Shown: piece after piece, positions 51,999-61,864 of the stretch
How the letters are laid out: each line of letters begins with the position of its first letter
Numbering within the stretch: the first letter of the stretch is position 1
Assembly: GCF_029774175.1 (NCBI RefSeq)
Contig: NZ_CP103834.1
Location: 1,064,501-1,128,500 of the forward strand
Direction of reading: 5' to 3'
Source: Actinobacillus genomosp. 1
GTDB taxonomy: Bacteria > Pseudomonadota > Gammaproteobacteria > Enterobacterales > Pasteurellaceae
Length of the DNA stretch: 64,000 nt
The notes under the pieces: model-generated
The model's database searches: none
Told to the model about the DNA's origin: nothing
What the model saw: only the letters and a program-made list of their open reading frames with translations
Made by a program: the position numbers and the translations under genes

Positions 51999-53588
51999 AT
52001 GGCGATTCAACAGGCGTTATTAAGTGTGTCTGACAAAAAAGGTATTGTAGAATTTGCACAAGGGCTAGTAGCTCGCGGTGTGAAATTACTTTCGACAGGC
52101 GGTACGGCAAAGCTGTTAGCTGAAGCTAGCTTACCGGTCACGGAAGTATCAGATTACACCGGCTTCCCTGAAATGATGGACGGTCGCGTAAAAACCCTGC
52201 ATCCGAAAGTACACGGCGGTATTCTTGGTCGCCGCGGTACGGATGATGAAGTGATGAACCAACACGGTATCGAACGTATTGATATGGTAGTGGTGAACTT
52301 ATACCCGTTTGCGGCAACCGTTGCGAATCCAAATTGCACCTTAGCGGATGCAATTGAAAATATTGATATCGGCGGCCCGACCATGGTGCGTTCTGCAGCG
52401 AAAAACCATAAAGATGTGGCGATCGTGGTAAATAATAACGATTTTGATGCAATTCTTGCCGAAATGGATCAAAACCAAAACGAATTAACCCTTGAAACGC
52501 GTTTCAACCTTGCAATTAAAGCATTCGAACATACTGCACAATATGATTCAATGATTGCGAACTACTTCGGTAAACTTGTTCCGCCATACCAAGGTGCAGA
52601 GGAAGAAGATTTAACGCAAGTCTGCGGTCAATTCCCCCGTACCTTAAACCTAAATTTCGTACGCAAACAAACCATGCGTTACGGTGAAAACTCACATCAA
52701 AATGCAGCTTTCTATGTTGAAAACGAAGTGAAAGAAGCTTCTGTTTCAACTGCAAAACAATTACAAGGTAAAGCACTTTCTTATAACAATATTGCGGATA
52801 CCGATGCGGCACTTGAGTGTGTAAAAGAATTTGCAGAACCGGCTTGCGTGATTGTAAAACACGCTAACCCTTGCGGTGTTGCATTAGGTAAAGACATTTT
52901 AGAAGCTTATAACCGTGCTTACCAAACCGACCCGACATCTGCATTCGGCGGTATTATTGCTTTTAACCGTGGGTTAGACGGTGAAACGGCACAAACGATC
53001 GCAGATCGCCAATTTGTGGAAGTGATTATCGCGCCAACCGTTTCAGAAGCGGCAAAAGCAGCGCTTGCGAAAAAGAAAAATGTACGTGTATTAGAATGTG
53101 GTGAATTTACTCAAGCACAAAAACGTTTAGATTTCAAACGTGTAAACGGCGGTTTATTAGTGCAAGATGCGGATCAAGGTTCGGTTTCAATTGACGATTT
53201 ACAAGTAGTATCCGAACGTAAACCAAGCAAAGAAGAGCTTGAAGACTTATTATTCTGCTGGAAAGTGGCAAAATATGTGAAATCAAATGCGATTGTCTAT
53301 GCGAAAAACGGCCAAACAATCGGTATCGGCGCAGGACAAATGAGCCGAGTATATTCAGCGAAAATTGCCGGTATTAAAGCAGAAGACGAAGGCTTACAAG
53401 TTGCAGGTTGTGTAATGGCTTCAGATGCGTTCTTCCCATTCCGTGACGGTATTGATGCTGCAGCTAAAGTCGGCATCACTTGCGTAATCCACCCGGGCGG
53501 CTCAATGCGAGATCAAGAAGTGATTGATGCGGCTAACGAACATGGCATGGCAATGGTCTTAACCGGTATGCGTCATTTCCGCCACTAA
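51999..53588 (+). CDS. purH: PurH, AICAR transformylase/IMP cyclohydrolase
   Basis: The 529-residue bifunctional enzyme has exactly the E. coli length. The N-terminal cyclohydrolase shows LLSTGGTAKLL and GFPEMMDGRVKTLHPKVHGG; the transformylase shows VKHANPCGVALG, DPTSAFGGI and the C-terminal TGMRHFRH. It uses 10-formyl-THF made by FolD for the last two steps of IMP synthesis. An AAGGAA site precedes the ATG. Unlike in E. coli, purD does not follow within the window. Confidence 0.97.
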   Translation: MAIQQALLSVSDKKGIVEFAQGLVARGVKLLSTGGTAKLLAEASLPVTEVSDYTGFPEMMDGRVKTLHPKVHGGILGRRGTDDEVMNQHGIERIDMVVVNLYPFAATVANPNCTLADAIENIDIGGPTMVRSAAKNHKDVAIVVNNNDFDAILAEMDQNQNELTLETRFNLAIKAFEHTAQYDSMIANYFGKLVPPYQGAEEEDLTQVCGQFPRTLNLNFVRKQTMRYGENSHQNAAFYVENEVKEASVSTAKQLQGKALSYNNIADTDAALECVKEFAEPACVIVKHANPCGVALGKDILEAYNRAYQTDPTSAFGGIIAFNRGLDGETAQTIADRQFVEVIIAPTVSEAAKAALAKKKNVRVLECGEFTQAQKRLDFKRVNGGLLVQDADQGSVSIDDLQVVSERKPSKEELEDLLFCWKVAKYVKSNAIVYAKNGQTIGIGAGQMSRVYSAKIAGIKAEDEGLQVAGCVMASDAFFPFRDGIDAAAKVGITCVIHPGGSMRDQEVIDAANEHGMAMVLTGMRHFRH

Positions 53589-53601
53589 TTGCTATTAAAA
53601 C

Positions 53602-53663
53602 AAGCGGTCAAATCCTAATAAAAGTTTGCACATTGCAAAAGATTTTAGGAATTTGACCGCTTG
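53602..53663. terminator. USS-pair terminator after purH
   Basis: CAAGCGGTCAAATCCT (53602-53617) and AGGAATTTGACCGCTTG (53647-53663) pair with one bulge across a 29-nt loop. The left copy includes an exact USS (53601-53609). It also lies downstream of the leftward lipoprotein gene. Confidence 0.6.
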
Positions 53664-53739
53664 GAAATAAAGTTATTTTACATAGTTTGGCTATACCCGA
53701 TACAGACTAATTTATAACAGACAATGTACCGATAGCATA

Positions 53740-54087
53740 TTATCTAGAGAACTCTTTGTAAGCATTACAAACATCTTCTAGCCTATAACAATAGGCACTA
53801 AATAATTTAGTTTTAAAAATAAAACCTTTCTCATATAAACATTTCCCTTCCTTTTTCCGTATATTTACCAACTCATCAAGATATTCTGTATCCAAACGAT
53901 CCAGATATGCATACCTTCCAAGTATACTAAATGTAGCATCTCTTGCACATTGAGAATATAAACTATCAGGAACCTCTTCTCCTGTTACTTTATGAATCCA
54001 TTTAGCATCACTATTCGGTATTGAATATAAAGGAACAAATGCACATGATGAAATAAAGAAAAAAAATAAAATAGTTATGTATTTCAT
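53740..54087 (-). CDS. Small lipoprotein downstream of TpsA, candidate immunity protein
   Basis: The 115-residue protein has a lipoprotein signal with lipobox ISSC (Cys15) after a Phe-rich hydrophobic stretch. The mature part is short and has five further cysteines after Cys15 (including AYCYRLEDVCNAY). I recognise no family. Its ATG lies 2 bp after the tpsA stop and its AGAAGAGAAG ribosome site is inside the tpsA 3' end, so the two are coupled. Small genes coupled to polymorphic toxin tips usually encode immunity proteins, and a periplasmic lipoprotein would suit a toxin acting on the envelope. This role is inference. Confidence 0.6.
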   Translation of the reverse strand: MKYITILFFFFISSCAFVPLYSIPNSDAKWIHKVTGEEVPDSLYSQCARDATFSILGRYAYLDRLDTEYLDELVNIRKKEGKCLYEKGFIFKTKLFSAYCYRLEDVCNAYKEFSR

Positions 54088-54089
54088 AA

Positions 54090-57000
54090 TTACTTCTCTT
54101 CTGATTTATTAAATTTTCTATTAAAATCAGTAGGGTAAATACCTTGTATAATTTTTTCTGTTTTTATCCATTTTTTCTCTTTTTCTCCATCCTCTTTAAA
54201 TTTATAAATATACTTCAAATTATTAATATTTTGATTAGCCTCTGAATGAGCTTCACCGAATCCTAATCCCTCCGCTTGTCTTGCATTAGGATTATTACCA
54301 ATAAATAAGCCTCTTAATCCAGAATAAACAAAATCCCCTTTTGCACCATGGTATTCGGTACTAACACCTTTAAATACGCCTTTCGCTTGTTTATGTATTT
54401 CAGATGAAGGATATGAACCTCCTAAATGTGAGAAATTAATATGTGTATGATCATATTTATTATCTAAATATTCCGACCAGTTCAACATATTTTTATTTTC
54501 TGAAACACCTAAACTATGCGCAACATTATTCACATCTATTGTTCTTTTACCTTGAGCCATTTGATAAGCATTGTATTCATCTAATTTTTTATTGATTTGC
54601 GCATGATCTCTTGTTGCATTGGATGCCCCAAAAACCTCCGGTATATTTGCCCATGCTCTAAAACGTTCAAAACCCGTAAATAAAAACTCATTGACTATGC
54701 CTGCACTTCCTCGATTTAAAATGACAGGAGTTTCCTCAAGAGAAGAAAGCGTCTTACTATATAAAATAGCACTGGATACTTTCTCTTTTCGTTCTAAATT
54801 TAGCATTCCGGCAGTAGCGACATTACTTAATAATTTAGCTTGTTCGTCCGTTAAAATTTGATCGCTATAAATAATTCCTTTTAAAGTCTGAGAATTATCT
54901 TTAAAACTTCCATCATCAAATCCTAAACAGGATATATGGTTACAGTTTTTATTTTTAACTTCATCCTGAATAGAAAACAGAGAATCTTCATTTCTTTCCA
55001 TTTGATAATACATACGATCACCTCGATCACTTAGATTTTTCACAAAATCCGTAGCGATTGTTAAGTCTCTTACCAAATCGGATTTCACTTGTTCAATATC
55101 AGTTTTAGTAACAGCTTGATGAATATTGGCTTTCTTTATTAATTTAACCGTTTCTTCCGTTGTTTTACCGGTAAGAGCTTTTTGTACTTCCGAATCCCGG
55201 ATTTGAATATTTGCCGTATTAATAAAACTGGTCGTTATTCCACTTTGGTGACCACTATCACGTACTTGTCCTAAAAACGCCGTTGCTAATCCTTTAGCCA
55301 TTCCCCAGTTACCTTGTGAACCGATTCCTGCGATACCACCAAACTCTACTTTAGATGAACCGTCCGTATGATTTTGACCGATTTGTTGCAACTTCATACC
55401 TCCAACTTCCTTCGATGTATCTCCACCACCTATACTAAAGCCTCCATTTAAACCAAAGCCTTTTGCAAAATAACTTGATTGATTTTGAATCTCCTGATGA
55501 GTCAATACCCCCGTACTAAATCGGTTATATCCTGCTGCTTCAGCTTTTTCAGTCGAAGTTATTACTGCACCTTTTAAATCGGTGTGTTTACGAATATTGA
55601 TGTCATAACCGTTATCGCCCGCAAAAAGTCCTGATTGTTCATTGATATTAGAAAAATCCGCATTCATTTTTGATTGATTATAACTACCATTTGCAGAGAA
55701 ACCGTAACCGGCTGTTATCCTACCCTCTGCGGTCATTTGCTTGCTACGGTATGTCATTAGATCTTGCAGACTTTCAATATTAAGATTTTCAGCGGATACT
55801 TCTACTCTATTACCGAGAACTTGCGCCCCTTTTAGATTCGTATCATGACCGCTTTCTATCTTAGTCAGGCTTTCTTTATTACCGATATGACTATGTAGCC
55901 AAGTAGCTTCATTACGGTTACCATAACCTTTCCCATAATTTGCACCTGCAGTGATCCCAAATGCAAAGTCTCCATTTCCATAACTTGCCGCTATACCCGC
56001 ATTAAAACCGCTTGATTTATTTGTACTTCTTTCTTTATGTCCTTGTTTGAACGCCAGTAAATTTACATCTCCATCCGCCTTAAAAGATGTACCTTTTTTA
56101 CCACTAATCTCGGAACCAACTACCGTTATAGTTGAATTATCATTATCTCCAATAGCGGTAATACTAATTTTACTACCGGCATTTATTCGGCTTGATTCTC
56201 CTTTGCTCCCTTCCGATTGCTGAGTTTGAGCCTGTTTTTGATTCGCATAGGCAACGGAAATACTTGCTCCTTCAGAAACACCTTTTGCAAGATTTTTTGC
56301 ACCGTCAATATTTTGCATTACGTCGATAATTTGTTCGGCCGAGTTCATTGCATCAAATGCAACATTTGCTGTAGCCATAGCGTTAATGCGATTATTTTTA
56401 CTCTCTCCCACTTTTTGAACCGTATTTGCAAGATTTAGCGCAGATTGAACCGCTTGTACTACCGGGAGATTTATTGCAACCGTTACCCCTTTCTGTTCGG
56501 CGGTACGTTTATAATGACTTTCATAATCAGAACGGGCCGCTTCTATTCGCGCACTTTTTGCCTGAATATCAATGTTACCGTCACGTGAGATCACAACACT
56601 TCCCGTTTGTTGGTAATGATTGCCAGCAAGAATCTTGCTATCTCCGTTTAAACTACCGACTTGGCTACGTACCGCACTTTGTTGGGTTCTGTCTTGTTCT
56701 ACTTGTTCTTTCTTTGCACCGAGCGTAAAACCGATACCGCCTGTTCCCATTAAGCCTGATTTTTTACGTTCCGTTTTTTCATCTCGGAAGTACGTATTTT
56801 TATCCGCTAAAATCGAAATATCCTGTTTTGCCGCTATCGTTAAATCATTCTCGGCAACTGCAGCCGAACCTTTTATACTTATATTTCCTTGTTCTGCAAT
56901 CAGAGAGACGTTTTTACCGTCAAGATTACTTCCTACGGCTTCGCTAATATTATGTACATAACGCTGTTTTTCCGTTGTTTTGTTTAAAAAACCTCGTCGA

Positions 57001-60000
57001 GTTGATTTAACTGCACTAGCCAGCCGTTCTTCCGTTCTGCCGGCTTCCACTTTAATATCGCCTTGCTTAGCGGCTACGGTTACATTTCCGTTTGGGCTCG
57101 TTATCTCCGCCTGTCTTAATATCACCTCATTTTCCGCAATCAACGTAACACCGTTATTGCCTTTAAGGCGGCTACCTATTTCGGATTTTTGATCTAAACG
57201 GTAATAGTTATCCGCATTTCCGTTGTAATGTTCCTTATTTTTTATATTGGCGGTCGTGATATTTAGTTCTTTTGCTTCTGCAGCAATGGTACCTTTACTG
57301 GTAATATCTGCGGCTTTTAAGGTTATATCACCGTCACTCTGTAATATTAATCGTCCGTTTTCACCTGTTACGCTAACCGTTGCAGTTTTATCCAATGAGG
57401 TACGTTCAATGTTCCCATATTTACTTTTCGTATCCGAAAGCGTACCGGTAATTTCTAATTTTTTATTGGCAGATAATCGTAAAAAATCGACCGCTTCAAT
57501 TTTCCCTGCTAAATTCACTAAGCTTTGTTTTGCAGATAAATCAATCCTATTACCTAAGATTGTCCCGCTATTTTTAAGACTTTCGGTATTAAAATATGTT
57601 AAATCTCTTCCCGCTATTACCCCATTATTATGTAATGAAGCCGTATTTCCTCTAATTTCTTTCGCCGAAATAACTGTGCCATGAGCAGTAATATCGCTAT
57701 CTTTAGCTAATAAATAGACTTGAGGAACAAGTGCGGAGACCCTATGTCCATCAGCAAGCGTGATATCTTTATTTACCAGCCAAACCATATCCGTAGTTAA
57801 TTTTGACATTTGTGCTGCGGTTAAACCTATCCCGACTTTTAAATTAAACTTTTTAGCGTACTTCGCACCGTTTGCCATAAGTGCTTTATATTGTTCGATG
57901 TCATTCTCATATCCGTCAAGATAACGGCGTCCGGTTAATTGATAAATCTGTTCATTCACTAAACGCTGCTCATAAAAGCCATCACCTAATCGTTTAAGTA
58001 AATGCTCTCCGTTATTACCTAATCGTTCAAACAAATAATTGCTACTTAGTTGTCCGGTTCTATTAATAAATCGCGGATCCGTTTCAACAATGTAACCTTG
58101 TTTAGCTTTCGGGTTAATTGTATAAAGGCTAGCATTAGGCAAAGTAATATCCGCTAAATGTGTTTTAATTGAAGCCGGAGGATTTGTCTGATTAGATTTA
58201 TCTTCACCAAGCGCAATCTTAGGCATAGTATTTAACCGAATATTATCCGCTGGAGATTGTGCGGCAATATCCGAATGAGGTATCGGCGATAGCTTTGTAC
58301 CGATAGTATTGAGTGCAAGCGTTAATCTGCTTGTATTTGAAGTATATTCATCAAGAGGATGTCTAACTTTCTCATCGAAAAAGTTTTTATGATGTCTGCG
58401 CTTACCCGATCTACGTCGATCTTGTTGATAACGATAGAAATCGCCTGATTTACGCTCGGTAAGCGACACGGTAAGATCTTTATTTTCTAAAATACCGTTT
58501 TCGGTCTGAATAGTCTCCTTACTATGGTTAATTTCTTGTTCATTAAAATATAACTTATCTCCAATCAGCAGCTTACTATATTGATTTAATACGTGTTGGC
58601 TATTAAGTGCCAAATTTCCACCTACTAAAAACTCTGCCGGTGACTCATCATAACTTTCTGCGATTTCTTTTATTTGAGTGAATTTCTTACGTTGCCAGAG
58701 TTCGCCTTTCTGAGCGACAATATCTTGTTTATTAGGATCATAGAAGTCAAAGGTCGCACTCTTATGACGTTGTCCGTTTGCATGATCAATTAAACCATCG
58801 ACACCGACTCGATACCATCTTTCTACTTTTTTAGTAATAGGATCTTCTTTTCCGTAAAGGTCAAATTCTTCTTTTTCTTCACGTATTCTGGTTTTTACAT
58901 GGGTATCTCGGTTAATAAACTTTTTAGTACTAACTCTCGCATTACCTAAAAACTCAATTGTCGCACTATTATTTTCAATCAATGCCGCTTTACCGATTGC
59001 CTGATTATTCTTATCAAGATCATTACTGATATAAGCTTCCCCCAAAGAAAGAAGTAATGATTTATCGCTATTGATAAACTTATTTACCTCTAAATCTAAG
59101 CGGTTTCTGGTGGCGATCGTACCTGATTTTATTTCTCCGTCCGCCTTTTCGCTCAAATTTTTAATAATATTCGATTTAAAAGCGAGATAATCGGCATAAA
59201 TTCTACCCGTACCTATATTGGTCACTTCATCACTTTTAATTAAAGTGTTATGACCGTCAATTAATCCTCTATTTATCAAATTTTTTGAAACTAATGTGGT
59301 TTCCTTCGATGATACTTCTGCATTTTTATTATTTTGGATTGTTTGTGCAGATATACTTGCTTGGTTATTCACGATCAGTTTCGTATTGTTTTCAAAATTT
59401 CCTTCCGTTTTAAAGCTGAAGTTATTACCGACTTCAAAAGCTTTATTTAGAACGAAGCTGTCTTTCAAGGAAATGAAAAGATCTCCGGCAGTTTTTATTG
59501 AACCTTCTTCGGAAGCAAGATTTTTTGCCTGAAGCATTATACGCTTACCGGCTTGAAATAAACCTTCTCGGTTATTTACAACTAACTTTCCGCTTTTATC
59601 TTTTATATCGAGCGATTCTAATGTTAGCAGTTCTCCTTGATGATTATCCAAGCGGGTTTTACCGATTACAGTCACAATCTTACCGCTATACACACCGCCT
59701 TGGCGATTATCCAAATTATCAACATCCAGCGTCATTGTATTCGCCAGAATTCCCTGAACAGGCTTTATATCTTTTGCTTTGGTAGCTTGGTTATTGAGCT
59801 GTTTACTATTTAACACCAATGAATCAGTAGCTAAAATTAAAGAACCTTTATCGGAAACCGCATTATTATTTATTTCGGCAATGTCTAATTTGGCGTTTTT
59901 ACTACGAACAACACCGGCTTGATTATCCAACCGAGTTGCCGATAATCTCATGTCTTCCGTACTTTCTATTATTCCTTGCTGATTGTTGATCTTATCCGCA

Positions 60001-61817
60001 GTAATGTTTAACCACCGTTCTGAAAAAAGAATCCCCTTGTTATTATTAACTTGTTCCGTCTCAATCTTAAAACGACCTTGTGTTTTTATAACACCGCCTT
60101 GGTTATTAATTGATTTAGCTTTTAATGTAAAATCTTGTTCACCGGTCTGTTCCCAAACCGCATTTCGAGTGTTTAAGTCGGTTTGTGCCGTTTGAATATG
60201 TTTCGCACTTAAATGACTATTTGCGGTAGATAAAATTTTAGGCGTACTTAAACGTAGCGTATCTTTTGCACTGATATTGGCTTGATTCGCTTGAATATCA
60301 CCCTGTTTAACATTGATATTGATACGATTTGCGCTGGTTTGGCTTTTATCCAAATTTGCTTTGCTCGCCTTGATTTGTAATGTACCGCTTGCAATATTTT
60401 TACCGTTTAACACCGCTTGTTGTCGTGTGACAATGTGAATGTCTTTACCGTTATCCGCTTGTGGTGAGAGTTGGCGAGTTTCACCTTGTTTCGTATTTTG
60501 AATATTAATTCCGGCGGCAATAAGCGAAGATTCTGCGGCTGTAACATCATCGGCATTAAAGTTGATGTTCCCTCCGGCAACCGTTTCACCGGTTTGGCGA
60601 ATGCCTTGTTCTGCTCGTTGTCGAATATCTCCTTGGCGGGTAACGATTGATCCGTCTTGTTTGATATCCGCACGGCTGTTTAGGATGATATTACCGTATT
60701 TAGTTTCAATTCTTCCTTGATTCTCAATGCCTTGTTTAGCATTTAGCTCAAGATGGTCATTACCGTTAATAATACCCTTATTCACAATTCGTCCTTGCGA
60801 ATCGATTTTAACATTGTCGCTACTTGCACCGATATGTCCGGTGTTACGTACGCCTAAACCTTGTTCCGTACCGATAAGATGAACCTTTCCGGCATACATT
60901 CCGCCAAGCGCACTGACATCGAGCGCATACTTCGGAACATCGTGTTCTTCTAACGTTTTGGTCGTGACCGTATTAATGATTTGTAAATCATTTTCCTTAT
61001 TGGATGTACTACGGACTTTCACGGTATTTTTACCGGTAATTGCCATGAGTTTTTTCTTACTCCATACACCGGCATTAATTTCGGCTTCTTTAGCAATAAT
61101 ATCGGTATAATCCACCCGGCTGTTGTCTAGGCCTGTACCACTGACTTTCACTCTGCCTTTTTCAACGATAAAACTTTCCAGACTACCGCTTTCAATTTGT
61201 GGTTTAGCCGTAGTTAATGTCGCACCGCTCGCATTGATAATACCGCAACCCTCGCAATGCAAACCGCTGGGATTGGCAATGATAACGTCCGCTTTTTTAC
61301 CGGCAACTTCAATATAGCCTTTTAAGATACTCGGGTCGTTTGAATTGACTTCATTTAAAATCACCTTTGCTTCACCGCGTGCCAAATAAGGATTAGCTTG
61401 GATAGTGCCTTCCAACTGCGTTTGGGTTTGAGTACGACTGTTATTTAAAATCGCTCCTTTAGTATCTACGTCAAATTTACTGTATTTGTTATGTGAAAGC
61501 CCTTTATCATTCGGTGTTTGAATATTCACTTGCGGTAAGCCGTTAGGTGTTTTTAATACGATAGGCTGCTCATTTTTCTGTGCGCTTTTATCCGCTTGAA
61601 TCATAAGTTCCGCCAACGCATTTTGTGAGATTCCGACAACACCCCACGCACAAAATAAGTAAAAAGTAAGCGGTCTAATTTTGCAAATTTTCTGCAAAAA
61701 ATTACCGCTTGTCATACCGGATTCATTTGTTTTTCCTGTTGTTCTGGCTAATTCGGATACCACAACAAGACGTTGTAATGTTTTACTGAAAATAACTCGG
61801 AAAGATTTCTTATTCAT
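54090..61817 (-). CDS. TpsA, filamentous-hemagglutinin/CdiA-like secreted exoprotein
   Basis: The 2575-residue protein starts with an extended signal peptide (MNKKSFRVIFSKTLQRLVVV then SELARTTGK, cleavage near Ala69). A TPS secretion domain follows, with GLSHNKYSKFDVD and NPSGLHCEGCGIINASG (183-198; Cys188, Cys191). A long stretch of FHA-type beta-helix repeats comes next, then a serine/glycine-rich hemagglutinin region (about 1450-2180). The C-terminal ~200 residues look like an alpha/beta hydrolase with AHSLG (Ser2435), Asp2495 and His2524. No VENN motif is seen. The partner TpsB is encoded 47 bp upstream. The C-terminal DNA is more AT-rich than the rest. Adhesin or contact-dependent toxin are both possible. 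Confidence 0.88.
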   Translation of the reverse strand: MNKKSFRVIFSKTLQRLVVVSELARTTGKTNESGMTSGNFLQKICKIRPLTFYLFCAWGVVGISQNALAELMIQADKSAQKNEQPIVLKTPNGLPQVNIQTPNDKGLSHNKYSKFDVDTKGAILNNSRTQTQTQLEGTIQANPYLARGEAKVILNEVNSNDPSILKGYIEVAGKKADVIIANPSGLHCEGCGIINASGATLTTAKPQIESGSLESFIVEKGRVKVSGTGLDNSRVDYTDIIAKEAEINAGVWSKKKLMAITGKNTVKVRSTSNKENDLQIINTVTTKTLEEHDVPKYALDVSALGGMYAGKVHLIGTEQGLGVRNTGHIGASSDNVKIDSQGRIVNKGIINGNDHLELNAKQGIENQGRIETKYGNIILNSRADIKQDGSIVTRQGDIRQRAEQGIRQTGETVAGGNINFNADDVTAAESSLIAAGINIQNTKQGETRQLSPQADNGKDIHIVTRQQAVLNGKNIASGTLQIKASKANLDKSQTSANRININVKQGDIQANQANISAKDTLRLSTPKILSTANSHLSAKHIQTAQTDLNTRNAVWEQTGEQDFTLKAKSINNQGGVIKTQGRFKIETEQVNNNKGILFSERWLNITADKINNQQGIIESTEDMRLSATRLDNQAGVVRSKNAKLDIAEINNNAVSDKGSLILATDSLVLNSKQLNNQATKAKDIKPVQGILANTMTLDVDNLDNRQGGVYSGKIVTVIGKTRLDNHQGELLTLESLDIKDKSGKLVVNNREGLFQAGKRIMLQAKNLASEEGSIKTAGDLFISLKDSFVLNKAFEVGNNFSFKTEGNFENNTKLIVNNQASISAQTIQNNKNAEVSSKETTLVSKNLINRGLIDGHNTLIKSDEVTNIGTGRIYADYLAFKSNIIKNLSEKADGEIKSGTIATRNRLDLEVNKFINSDKSLLLSLGEAYISNDLDKNNQAIGKAALIENNSATIEFLGNARVSTKKFINRDTHVKTRIREEKEEFDLYGKEDPITKKVERWYRVGVDGLIDHANGQRHKSATFDFYDPNKQDIVAQKGELWQRKKFTQIKEIAESYDESPAEFLVGGNLALNSQHVLNQYSKLLIGDKLYFNEQEINHSKETIQTENGILENKDLTVSLTERKSGDFYRYQQDRRRSGKRRHHKNFFDEKVRHPLDEYTSNTSRLTLALNTIGTKLSPIPHSDIAAQSPADNIRLNTMPKIALGEDKSNQTNPPASIKTHLADITLPNASLYTINPKAKQGYIVETDPRFINRTGQLSSNYLFERLGNNGEHLLKRLGDGFYEQRLVNEQIYQLTGRRYLDGYENDIEQYKALMANGAKYAKKFNLKVGIGLTAAQMSKLTTDMVWLVNKDITLADGHRVSALVPQVYLLAKDSDITAHGTVISAKEIRGNTASLHNNGVIAGRDLTYFNTESLKNSGTILGNRIDLSAKQSLVNLAGKIEAVDFLRLSANKKLEITGTLSDTKSKYGNIERTSLDKTATVSVTGENGRLILQSDGDITLKAADITSKGTIAAEAKELNITTANIKNKEHYNGNADNYYRLDQKSEIGSRLKGNNGVTLIAENEVILRQAEITSPNGNVTVAAKQGDIKVEAGRTEERLASAVKSTRRGFLNKTTEKQRYVHNISEAVGSNLDGKNVSLIAEQGNISIKGSAAVAENDLTIAAKQDISILADKNTYFRDEKTERKKSGLMGTGGIGFTLGAKKEQVEQDRTQQSAVRSQVGSLNGDSKILAGNHYQQTGSVVISRDGNIDIQAKSARIEAARSDYESHYKRTAEQKGVTVAINLPVVQAVQSALNLANTVQKVGESKNNRINAMATANVAFDAMNSAEQIIDVMQNIDGAKNLAKGVSEGASISVAYANQKQAQTQQSEGSKGESSRINAGSKISITAIGDNDNSTITVVGSEISGKKGTSFKADGDVNLLAFKQGHKERSTNKSSGFNAGIAASYGNGDFAFGITAGANYGKGYGNRNEATWLHSHIGNKESLTKIESGHDTNLKGAQVLGNRVEVSAENLNIESLQDLMTYRSKQMTAEGRITAGYGFSANGSYNQSKMNADFSNINEQSGLFAGDNGYDINIRKHTDLKGAVITSTEKAEAAGYNRFSTGVLTHQEIQNQSSYFAKGFGLNGGFSIGGGDTSKEVGGMKLQQIGQNHTDGSSKVEFGGIAGIGSQGNWGMAKGLATAFLGQVRDSGHQSGITTSFINTANIQIRDSEVQKALTGKTTEETVKLIKKANIHQAVTKTDIEQVKSDLVRDLTIATDFVKNLSDRGDRMYYQMERNEDSLFSIQDEVKNKNCNHISCLGFDDGSFKDNSQTLKGIIYSDQILTDEQAKLLSNVATAGMLNLERKEKVSSAILYSKTLSSLEETPVILNRGSAGIVNEFLFTGFERFRAWANIPEVFGASNATRDHAQINKKLDEYNAYQMAQGKRTIDVNNVAHSLGVSENKNMLNWSEYLDNKYDHTHINFSHLGGSYPSSEIHKQAKGVFKGVSTEYHGAKGDFVYSGLRGLFIGNNPNARQAEGLGFGEAHSEANQNINNLKYIYKFKEDGEKEKKWIKTEKIIQGIYPTDFNRKFNKSEEK

Positions 61818-61864
61818 AATGTAATTCCTTTTACTTAATTAATTCCTTTAATAATAGCTATACG

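Noticed and set aside
52138..52812. Open frames on the complement inside purH
   Set aside because: They mirror purH codons and resemble no family.
54090..54700. Classical CdiA toxin cassette with VENN boundary
   Set aside because: No VENN motif is present in the protein, so a standard CDI annotation is not supported; only a CDI-like layout is proposed.
56217..57684. Several + strand open frames within tpsA
   Set aside because: They are antisense to repetitive coding sequence, overlap one another and lack start signals.
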